Positions 51,460 through 58,605 of a stretch of 64,000 nt of DNA are shown one piece after another (within the stretch, counting starts at the first letter, position 1; each line of letters starts with the position of its first letter). A program made the position numbers and the translations under genes. Origin of the DNA: CBDFGK01 sp965247075. GTDB lineage: Bacteria > Pseudomonadota > Gammaproteobacteria > Pseudomonadales > Halieaceae. Below the pieces are notes generated by a model, which searched no databases, had not been told where the DNA came from, and saw only the letters and a program-made list of their open reading frames with translations. The stretch covers positions 2,046,001-2,110,000 of the forward strand of contig CBDFGK010000003.1 of assembly GCA_965247075.1 (NCBI GenBank). Direction: 5' to 3'.

Positions 51460-52277
51460 GGGTTCTGCTGCCGCTTGCCACGCATGGTGACTTCGGTCAG
51501 CTTGAAAGTAGTGCGGCCCAGCCGCGGGGCCTTGCCGCGCAGTTGCAATGGAATGCCTGTTTCCGCATCGTAAAAAATGCCTATTTCTCCCTGCAGACCA
51601 AACATATCAAAATCCGCTTTGTCGGTGTTGCCACTATCAGCAAAGGCCCGCATAGTCACGACCCTGGCAGTGCGCACGCCTTGCACGCTTGCCCCACCTG
51701 GGTTGCGGACAAAAGCCACCGGAATTTCCTGGCTGCCCGCAGCGCTGCTTTCCACCCGGTAAAAATTGAAGTCTGTGTGTACATAGTGTGTCACTGTTGC
51801 AGACTCGTTGTGGAGGGCGTCGGCGGCCAGCAACAGTAGCGAGTAGCTGTTGATGACACCGGCATCGGTGTCGGGGGGGTAGGGAATTTGGCTGCGGCCG
51901 GTGACCGGCCAACTGCCGGCGTCGGTATTGGCGACCTCAGGTTGTGAGCGCCGTTCTCTCAACACCTGTGCGGCCCGGTAATCATACTGCTTGAGGCGGC
52001 TCTGCCTGCCCTCGCTGAAGCGACTGCGTCGCAGGCTGCGTCCGCTGTTTGCATCCAGGTCAATCTCCACATACTCGAGATTGCCAGCTACAGAACTGTC
52101 TGTTACCAACTGCCAAACACTGGTTTGTGCGGGGCAAGGTTGCAGTGTTATCACCGACTCGGCACTGGCCCATAGGGTCTTCTGTTGAAAGGTCAGCGAT
52201 TGCCAATTGGGCAGATCCCTGGCCTGAACGCTGCCACCGGTTAGCAGTAGCGCTGTCAGCAGCGCGCGGATAATCAT
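51456..52277 (-). CDS. Secreted protein of unknown function
   Basis: 273 residues with a signal peptide (MIIRALLTALLLTGGSVQARD, likely cut after QA). The mature part is beta-rich and ends with an E(I)GIFYDAETGIPLQLRGKAP-type segment that faintly recalls DUF3108 periplasmic proteins; that is only a suggestion. Single Cys near residue 50. The start 52277 is preferred because it gives a leader; the frame extends to 52349 inside the ligase gene. It overlaps the ligase by four bases and the lipid kinase by four, so it is co-translated with the pathway and probably acts on its product in the periplasm. Confidence 0.6.
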   Translation of the reverse strand: MIIRALLTALLLTGGSVQARDLPNWQSLTFQQKTLWASAESVITLQPCPAQTSVWQLVTDSSVAGNLEYVEIDLDANSGRSLRRSRFSEGRQSRLKQYDYRAAQVLRERRSQPEVANTDAGSWPVTGRSQIPYPPDTDAGVINSYSLLLLAADALHNESATVTHYVHTDFNFYRVESSAAGSQEIPVAFVRNPGGASVQGVRTARVVTMRAFADSGNTDKADFDMFGLQGEIGIFYDAETGIPLQLRGKAPRLGRTTFKLTEVTMRGKRQQNP

Positions 52278-53470
52278 GGGGTAAAACCTCGCGGTTGACG
52301 GCTGTAGCCGGCCATAATCAACGCAATCGGCAGCCAGAAGAATAACCATAGCTCCTTGGGATGTACCAACAGGCGATCAAAATCCATGAGGATTACCGTC
52401 ATGCCATACAACAGTAGCGCCAGGTACAGTCGTTGCCCACTGTTACGATAGAGTCGTATTGCCCACAATACGCTGATGCCCAATACCGACAGCAGTAACA
52501 GCAGACCCACCAGTCCACCATCGCGCAAGCTGGCCAGGTAGCCATTGTGAGCGTGATCGAAGGTGTGGCCGTATGCATCTATCCTGGGGCTGACCAGATA
52601 GCCGCGCCCGAATAACCAGTGACCATCCATTTCTGTCAGCATTTGTTTCCAGATGCCGGGTCGAAAGGAGAGTGTCTCCACCCGGTACCACCAGTTCTGC
52701 GGGTTGACTGAAAGCAGCGCAAAACTAACCCCCAGTCCGGCCACTACTACCCACAGGGCACGGTAGCCCAGCAGTACCAACAATGCCGCGCTGACACCGG
52801 CCAGCGCGGTGCGTGACTGGGTGAACAAAATTAGCGCCAACAGCACCAGGGCTGCCGCAATGCCCAGGCCGATGCGCTGCTGCTTACCCCTGAGTAGCTG
52901 GTACACGCACAACACCAGGAAGATGCCGTACGCGGTGGCACCCTTGTTCTGGTGGTGCATTACTCCCAGTGGTGCCAGGCGCGAGCTGGGGAATGGGTTG
53001 TTGAGGTACCAGACGGTGATGGAAACCACGGCCGCTGCGGCGGCCAACCACACGGCCCTCGGCAGCAACAGATCAATGTGCCGCGGGTATTGTGTCCACA
53101 GGTAGCCGCTGATGAAGATGAAGGAAAGCAGGGCCAAGCTATAGCCTACCGCCCAGATGGCCCCTTGGGCCTCGAAGTTGGCTGTCCAGGCCAGGCTCGC
53201 CATCATGTAGCCCACATACAGCAGGATAAGACCGGCCAGGCGGTTGCCTCGATAAAAGGCGAGCAACTCGCGCGCCAGCAACAGTACGGCGGGGAACACC
53301 AACAGGTAATACAGGCGGCGATGGCCGGAGGCCATGGGCAACAGGAAGTAGCCGGCAATGAATATGCTGTAGAGGTGCACGATGCCGCGGTCCAGCAGGT
53401 AGCCGCGCAAATTTCTGATTCCCATGGATATCAATGACTTGGCGATGACGAAAGGCGGCAAAAATACCAC
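52274..53470 (-). CDS. O-antigen ligase/polymerase (Wzy_C) family membrane protein
   Basis: 398 residues with about 11-12 hydrophobic segments. The large periplasmic loop contains SFRPGIWKQMLTEMDGHWLFGRGY and HTFDHAHNGYLASLRDGGLVG, typical of WaaL/Wzy_C proteins, where His and Arg residues act on undecaprenyl-linked glycans. Members either ligate a glycan to lipid A core or a protein, or polymerise repeat units. GTG 53470 and ATG 53425 are both possible starts. It is the first gene of the minus-strand operon and is divergent from sulfotransferase 4 with about 70 bases between. Confidence 0.82.
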   Translation of the reverse strand: MVFLPPFVIAKSLISMGIRNLRGYLLDRGIVHLYSIFIAGYFLLPMASGHRRLYYLLVFPAVLLLARELLAFYRGNRLAGLILLYVGYMMASLAWTANFEAQGAIWAVGYSLALLSFIFISGYLWTQYPRHIDLLLPRAVWLAAAAAVVSITVWYLNNPFPSSRLAPLGVMHHQNKGATAYGIFLVLCVYQLLRGKQQRIGLGIAAALVLLALILFTQSRTALAGVSAALLVLLGYRALWVVVAGLGVSFALLSVNPQNWWYRVETLSFRPGIWKQMLTEMDGHWLFGRGYLVSPRIDAYGHTFDHAHNGYLASLRDGGLVGLLLLLSVLGISVLWAIRLYRNSGQRLYLALLLYGMTVILMDFDRLLVHPKELWLFFWLPIALIMAGYSRQPRGFTP

Positions 53471-53543
53471 ATAATCTTGAGAATAACCCCATCATCCTAT
53501 AATCTGCGCGTCTTTTCTACCTGCCCTGACCAGAGGACATTGC

Positions 53544-54476
53544 ATGCATAACGTTATCAAGCGACTGATCAAGTGGCTGGTACGCGCGGTTTCCGTATTC
53601 CTCCCCGAGCACAAGGCGCACCAGTTGCAGCGCCGGCGGCGCGGTCGCGAGGAGTATTGGAAATACCACCGTTGCCAGTATATTTTTGCCTCATACGGCA
53701 AGAGTGGTCGCACCTGGGTGCGGGTGATGATCTCCCGCTATTACCAGTTGGTCTACCAACTTCCCGATAACATCCTGATGGGCTTCGATAACTTCAGCCG
53801 CTTGAACCGCGACATACCCAAAATATTTTTTACCCACGACAATTATCTGCGGCAGTACACTGGCAACGTCGACTCCAAGCGAGATTTCTATGATAAGAAG
53901 ACGGTGCTGCTGGTACGCAACCCCCTGGATGTCGCTGTCTCTCAGTTCTTCCAGTGGAAATATCGCATGCGGCCAGAAAAGAAGGCCATGAACAACTATC
54001 CAGAACATGATGCTGAAATATCGGTGTACGACTTCGTCAAGCACGAAGGTCAGGGTTTATGCCATATTATCGATTTCATGAATGCCTGGGTGGTAGAGTT
54101 GTCGAATATCAAGAGCCTGTTGGTGGTGCGTTACGAAGATCTGCGCGCTGCTCCCGAACAGGAAATGGCCCGCATCGTCGCATTCCTGGGTATGGAGGTC
54201 AGCGAGTCTTTTTTGCAGGACACCGCTGAATTTGCATCGGTGGAGAATTTGCGCAACAAGGAAAAAGAAAATTATTTCTGGCGCAGCGGTAGTCGCGTGC
54301 AGGCCAAGGATGTCAACGACCCGAATACCTTTAAGGTGCGCAAGGCCAAGGTCGGTGGTTATCGCGACTATTTTGACGATGATCAAGTCGTCGAGCTGCA
54401 GGCCGTGATAGATTCCCGACTGCGGCCAGGATTTGGCTATACCAGCTCGGCAGTGGAGCAAACTCAAGAGGCTTGA
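53544..54476 (+). CDS. PAPS-dependent sulfotransferase (copy 4)
   Basis: 310 residues. SYGKSGRTWVRVMISRYY, FFTHDNYLRQYTGN, LLVRNPLDVAVSQFFQWKYRM, VRYEDLRAAPEQEMARIV and FKVRKAKVGGYRDYFDD follow copies 2 and 3. N-terminal residues 1-40 are basic and may be membrane-associated (RLIKWLVRAVSVFL). It starts a tight plus-strand group with the glycosyltransferase-like, oxygenase and phosphopantetheinyl transferase genes, and is divergent from the ligase operon. Confidence 0.88.
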   Translation: MHNVIKRLIKWLVRAVSVFLPEHKAHQLQRRRRGREEYWKYHRCQYIFASYGKSGRTWVRVMISRYYQLVYQLPDNILMGFDNFSRLNRDIPKIFFTHDNYLRQYTGNVDSKRDFYDKKTVLLVRNPLDVAVSQFFQWKYRMRPEKKAMNNYPEHDAEISVYDFVKHEGQGLCHIIDFMNAWVVELSNIKSLLVVRYEDLRAAPEQEMARIVAFLGMEVSESFLQDTAEFASVENLRNKEKENYFWRSGSRVQAKDVNDPNTFKVRKAKVGGYRDYFDDDQVVELQAVIDSRLRPGFGYTSSAVEQTQEA

Positions 54477-54478
54477 TC

Positions 54479-55390
54479 ATGGACAAGTGCGTGTTCATTC
54501 ACACCAATGAACGCCAGTGGCTGGGTGCTCTGGTGGCTGAATATTCCCTGCGTCGCAACTCCGTCAACGCGGAAAATTTTGAGGTGCGGTTTATACACAC
54601 CCGCGATTATGATTTCCTGTGCCGCAAGGAGGGCGAGACCTTTTTGCGTGGCGGCACCACCCGGGTCTGGCACATGAATGACCTGCAATCATTTACTCCG
54701 CTGAGATTCATGCCACCAAAGCTGATGAATTACCGGGGTCGGGCGGTGGTGATAGACCCGGATGTGTTTGCGGTCGGAGACATTAACGAATTATTGCAGC
54801 GCGACATGGCCGGCGCTGCCATTATGGGTCGCCGACGCTCGGGCAAGCCCGGCAAGCAATCTCAGGTGGCGACCAGTGTCATGCTGCTCGATTGTGCACA
54901 GTTGACGCACTGGGATGCTGAGCGGGATTTCGATGCGCTGTTTCGTTTCGAGAAAGATTACAAGGATTGGATGGTTCTGGCCTACGAAGATGTTGCCGGA
55001 ATTGGCGATCTTGAATCCTGCTGGAATGACTTTGACAACCTGGATGCAAATACCCGCTTGCTACACAATACCAAGCGTCGCACCCAGCCCTGGAAAACCG
55101 GCTTGCCGGTTGATTACACGCCGGCCGACAAGTTCAAGGACAAACCCGTATTGGCCTCTTTGAATCGGCTGCGGGCGAGGTTATTTGGCGACTACGGCTG
55201 GTTGGGGCTGTACCGGGAACACCCGGACAGGAGCCAGCAAAATATGTTCTTTGGCTTGTTGAAAGAGTGCCTGGAATCAGGGCATGTCACCGAGCAACTG
55301 GTACGAGATGAAATTGGCAGGAACCATGTGCGCCGTGATGCATTTGAGGTGCTGGACCGAACGCCAGAGCTGGGAGCTGCCGTCGCATGA
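54479..55390 (+). CDS. Glycosyltransferase-like protein of unfamiliar family (copy 3)
   Basis: 303 residues. KCVFIHTNERQWLGALVAEY, MNDLQSFTPLRFMPPKL, VVIDPDVFAVGDINELL, SVMLLDCAQLTHW, CWNDFDNLDANTRLLHNTK and RRTQPWKTGLPVDY match copies 1 and 2. ATG 54479 aligns with the paralogues; TTG 54473 would overlap the sulfotransferase stop. It overlaps the next gene by four bases. Pairing with a sulfotransferase in one transcript supports a common product. Confidence 0.62.
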   Translation: MDKCVFIHTNERQWLGALVAEYSLRRNSVNAENFEVRFIHTRDYDFLCRKEGETFLRGGTTRVWHMNDLQSFTPLRFMPPKLMNYRGRAVVIDPDVFAVGDINELLQRDMAGAAIMGRRRSGKPGKQSQVATSVMLLDCAQLTHWDAERDFDALFRFEKDYKDWMVLAYEDVAGIGDLESCWNDFDNLDANTRLLHNTKRRTQPWKTGLPVDYTPADKFKDKPVLASLNRLRARLFGDYGWLGLYREHPDRSQQNMFFGLLKECLESGHVTEQLVRDEIGRNHVRRDAFEVLDRTPELGAAVA

Positions 55391-56103
55391 AATATATTAA
55401 TATTGAGAAATTGCGCAACCTGGACCGCAATGGGTTTTTGACGATTAAACCCTACCCGTATCTTAACGAAGAGGGCTTGCTCACTGCACAGGGATACCGG
55501 GATCTGTTACACAATATGCCCGCGCTGGACCTGTTTGACACGAGGATTGGCGAGCAGCGCGTGGGTGGGCAGGCGCCACATGATCGCTATTCACTGGAAT
55601 ATAGGCCCGGTCTGCCGGTGCCGCAGCCATGGCAGGAATTTATTGCTGAATTGCGCAGTGACGCCTATCGTCATGAACTAGAGCGCCTGTTGGGAGCGAG
55701 GAAGCTGGAGTTTCGAATGCACTGGCACTACACACCCACCGGCATGGATGTATCTCCCCACTGTGACGCGCGACGTGAGCACGGCTCGCACCTGTTCTAC
55801 TTCAATTCGAAGGAAGACTGGGAGCCATCCTGGGGCGGTGCCACGCTGGTGTTGGACGACGGGGGTCGGCTCGACTGCAAGACGGCGCCACCGCTGGAGG
55901 AATTTGACGCGGTTCACGAGCTGGAGTCGATAGGCAATTACAGTGCCCTGCTGCTGCGCACCGATCGGGCCTGGCATGCGGTGCGGCCGATCACTTGTCC
56001 GGAAGATCGCATGCGCAAGATTTTTATCCTCGTCGCCAATCCGGACAAGCTGTTCTGGAAGGTGCGTGATCGCATCATCGGCAAGAAAATACAGCGGCTC
56101 TAA
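55387..56103 (+). CDS. 2-oxoglutarate/Fe(II)-dependent oxygenase family protein (copy 2)
   Basis: 238 residues. The HxD is in MDVSPHCDARREHGSHLFYF near residue 125. SWGGATLVLDD and the distal His in RTDRAWHAVRPI near 200 followed by RMRKIFILVANP complete a cupin-like dioxygenase. It is not closely similar to the oxygenase at 42303. It is coupled to the glycosyltransferase-like gene by an ATGA overlap and precedes the phosphopantetheinyl transferase by one base. Substrate unknown. Confidence 0.72.
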   Translation: MKYINIEKLRNLDRNGFLTIKPYPYLNEEGLLTAQGYRDLLHNMPALDLFDTRIGEQRVGGQAPHDRYSLEYRPGLPVPQPWQEFIAELRSDAYRHELERLLGARKLEFRMHWHYTPTGMDVSPHCDARREHGSHLFYFNSKEDWEPSWGGATLVLDDGGRLDCKTAPPLEEFDAVHELESIGNYSALLLRTDRAWHAVRPITCPEDRMRKIFILVANPDKLFWKVRDRIIGKKIQRL

Positions 56104-56104
56104 G

Positions 56105-56854
56105 GTGTCGCTCGCGCTATCAGTGGGCACCGTACACCTGTGGTTGTGCGAGGTCGATGGTGTCGAAAATCCCCAGGCATGTTGCTCCCTTCTCAACGCC
56201 GCTGAGTTACAGCGCTGCCAGCGCTACCCCGCACAACACCGGCCCGAGGCAATACTGACCCGCGCGCTGCTGCGAACAAGCCTGTCGCGCTATCAGCAGG
56301 TTGACCCGGCCGCATGGGCGTTTGCCGTCGCTGCGCACGGCAAGCCATATATCTCCTCGCCTGCTTCCAGCCTGACCTTTAATCTCAGTCATACTGAGGG
56401 CTGGATTGTTTGTGCTGTCAGTGTTGGCATGGAGCTGGGAGTTGACGTGCAGTTCTGTGATCCGGGCCGCAATCCCGAGCGTCTGGCCAGACGCTATTTT
56501 GGCGAAACAGAGGCGCTGAAGCTTGGCCAGTGTGACGAGTGCCGGCAGCGGGAGCTGTTCTACGATCTGTGGGCGCTTAAGGAGGCGCGCACCAAGGCAG
56601 CGGGTGGCGCGATTGCAGCGGGCCTGGGTAAATTTGAGTTTGACCTGTCCAGATCCGGCATTATTGATGCGGGTTGCCCCGATGCCGGCTATTTCCTGTG
56701 GGATTTGACTCCCCTGCATCGCCTGGCGCTGTGTGTGCCCGCACAGTCCCTGCCGGTATCAGATGTACAGATATACCGGGCGCAATTGCCTGGGGGTTAC
56801 CGGCCTGAAGAGCTACCTTTGAGAGCCGCCGGCGGCTTGGCGACCCCGCCATAG
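56105..56854 (+). CDS. Sfp-type 4'-phosphopantetheinyl transferase
   Basis: 249 residues. RALLRTSLSRY near 60, HGKPYIS near 80, FNLSHTEGWIVCAVS near 95, the Mg-binding GVDVQFCDPGRN near 115, and WALKEARTKAAG near 160 are the ordered Sfp motifs. It adds phosphopantetheine from CoA to carrier proteins. GTG 56105 starts right after the oxygenase stop. No PKS or NRPS is in the window; the only carrier seen is AcpP at 24332. It could serve a carrier elsewhere or replace AcpS. Confidence 0.85.
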   Translation: MSLALSVGTVHLWLCEVDGVENPQACCSLLNAAELQRCQRYPAQHRPEAILTRALLRTSLSRYQQVDPAAWAFAVAAHGKPYISSPASSLTFNLSHTEGWIVCAVSVGMELGVDVQFCDPGRNPERLARRYFGETEALKLGQCDECRQRELFYDLWALKEARTKAAGGAIAAGLGKFEFDLSRSGIIDAGCPDAGYFLWDLTPLHRLALCVPAQSLPVSDVQIYRAQLPGGYRPEELPLRAAGGLATPP

Positions 56855-56892
56855 CCGACCTGCATGCCGGTGAAATAATAGGGAAAAACCCC

Positions 56893-56921
56893 TTGTAAAG
56901 GCAGGGTGCGCTATGTAGAAT
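56893..56921 (+). promoter_or_regulatory. Sigma70-type promoter of rplM-rpsI
   Basis: TTGTAA (56893-56898), 17-base spacer, TAGAAT (56916-56921), about 40 bases before the rplM ATG. Confidence 0.7.
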
Positions 56922-56962
56922 TTGCGCTCTCGAAATTGGGGGCCTCGCTGAGGCGATTTTAG

Positions 56963-57391
56963 ATGAAAACGTTTAGCGCGAAAGCGGAAGAAGTCCAGCG
57001 CGACTGGTACATAGTCGATGCCGCAGAAAAAACCCTGGGTCGTTTGGCCAGCAAAATTGCGCACCGGTTGCGTGGCAAGCACAAGGCTGAATACACGCTC
57101 CATGTTGACACCGGCGATTACATTGTCGTGATCAATGCTGAAAAAATTCGCGTCACGGGTGCCAAGACTACCGGCAAGATCTATCACAGCCACACCGGCT
57201 ATCCGGGTGGCTTGAAGTCTATTTCTTTCGAGAAGTTGATCGAAAAAGCCCCTGAGCGGGTTATCCAGGGCGCCGTGAAGGGTATGTTGCCCCGCAACCC
57301 CCTGGGTCGCGCCATGTTCAGGAAACTTAAAGTCTACGCCGGCACCGAGCATCCGCATACGGCGCAACAGCCCCAGCCCCTGAATATCTAA
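56963..57391 (+). CDS. rplM: 50S ribosomal protein L13
   Basis: 142 residues, the standard length. MKTFSAKAEEVQRDWYIVDA at the start and KGMLPRNPLGRAMFRKLKVY near the end are typical of L13. First gene of the rplM-rpsI operon. Confidence 0.97.
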   Translation: MKTFSAKAEEVQRDWYIVDAAEKTLGRLASKIAHRLRGKHKAEYTLHVDTGDYIVVINAEKIRVTGAKTTGKIYHSHTGYPGGLKSISFEKLIEKAPERVIQGAVKGMLPRNPLGRAMFRKLKVYAGTEHPHTAQQPQPLNI

Positions 57392-57401
57392 GGTCATTAC
57401 T

Positions 57402-57794
57402 ATGTCAGCTACTCAATATTATGGTACCGGCCGTCGCAAGACCTCGACAGCCCGGGTGTTTCTGAAAAATGGCGAAGGCAGCATTACTGTCAACAAACGC
57501 CCCCTGGACCAATACTTCGGTCGTGAAGTGGCGCGCATGATAGTGCGTCAACCACTGGATCTAACCGAGCTAAATGACAGGTTTGATATCAATGTCACGG
57601 TGAGTGGCGGCGGTAGCTTCGGCCAGGCCGGTGCGATTCGTCACGGTATTACGCGCGCTTTGATGGAGTATGATGAGTCTCTGCGTGGCGGCCTGCGCAG
57701 CGCCGGTTTTGTGACCCGCGATGCACGTGAGGTTGAACGTAAAAAAGTGGGTCTGCGCAAGGCTCGCAAGCGTCCCCAGTACTCCAAGCGCTAA
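57402..57794 (+). CDS. rpsI: 30S ribosomal protein S9
   Basis: 130 residues. YYGTGRRKTSTARVFLKNG at the start and the basic C-terminal tail RKKVGLRKARKRPQYSKR, whose last residues contact P-site tRNA. Standard partner of rplM. Confidence 0.98.
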   Translation: MSATQYYGTGRRKTSTARVFLKNGEGSITVNKRPLDQYFGREVARMIVRQPLDLTELNDRFDINVTVSGGGSFGQAGAIRHGITRALMEYDESLRGGLRSAGFVTRDAREVERKKVGLRKARKRPQYSKR

Positions 57795-57817
57795 ATATTT
57801 TTTTTGCGACTGTACCA

Positions 57818-57853
57818 AACGCTCGGCTGTGTTGTGCATGCCGGGCGTTTTTT
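57818..57853 (+). terminator. Terminator of rplM-rpsI
   Basis: AACGCTCGGC pairs with GCCGGGCGTT across a loop of about 12 bases and runs into TTTTTT. The remaining gap to petA (57854-58008) holds no gene. Confidence 0.8.
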
Positions 57854-58008
57854 ATGTGTAACAGATAGTTGATTTAGCCCGGTTTTCAGAGACTTAGCCT
57901 TGTCAGAACACGGCAAAATCATTACCATTTGCAGCATTTTGAAGAGTCCCCTCAATCCCTTCGCGAAAAGGCCGCGTTGCGGAGAGAACCCAGAATCGGG
58001 AGATCAGC

Positions 58009-58605
58009 ATGAGCAATGACGGTGTAAATACCGGCCGGCGCCGTTTCCTCACAGCCGCAACCAGTGCAGTAGGTGTTGCCGGTGCCGTGGGTATAGCGGT
58101 GCCGTTCGTGGGTTCCTGGAACCCCAGTGCCAGGGCCAAGGCGGCAGGCGCGCCGGTTAAAGCCGATATCGGCAAAATCCAGCCCGGCCAGATGATTGTG
58201 GTCGAGTGGCGAGGCAAGCCGGTCTACGTTATGCACCGGACGCCTGAGCAGTTGGAGAGTTTGCCCAGCCTGGATGGCCAATTGAAGGATCCGCTCTCGG
58301 AGATTTCCCAGCAGCCCGCCTATGTCGATCGGAACAACAGGGCGATACGCCCGGAACTCATGGTGTTCGTGGGTCTGTGTACTCACCTGGGTTGTGCTCC
58401 CGGGTTTCGCCCGGAACTCGGTGCTGCGGATTTAGGCGGTGAGAGTTGGCTGGGTGGTTATTTCTGCCCCTGCCACGGCTCCAGGTTCGATCTTGCCGGG
58501 CGGGTATACAAGAGCGTGCCGGCATCGACCAACCTGATAGTGCCGCCTTATTCCTTTGAAGGTGACAACGTGCTGGTGGTTGGTGTGGATCAGGAGACTG
58601 CCTGA
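58009..58605 (+). CDS. petA: Rieske iron-sulfur subunit of the cytochrome bc1 complex
   Basis: 198 residues. Twin-arginine leader GRRRFLTAATSAVGVAG followed by a membrane anchor. The cluster-binding motifs are CTHLGCAP near residue 125 and CPCHGSRFD near 153, with both Cys and both His present. It accepts electrons from ubiquinol and passes them to cytochrome c1. The stop overlaps the start of the cytochrome b-c1 gene. Confidence 0.96.
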   Translation: MSNDGVNTGRRRFLTAATSAVGVAGAVGIAVPFVGSWNPSARAKAAGAPVKADIGKIQPGQMIVVEWRGKPVYVMHRTPEQLESLPSLDGQLKDPLSEISQQPAYVDRNNRAIRPELMVFVGLCTHLGCAPGFRPELGAADLGGESWLGGYFCPCHGSRFDLAGRVYKSVPASTNLIVPPYSFEGDNVLVVGVDQETA

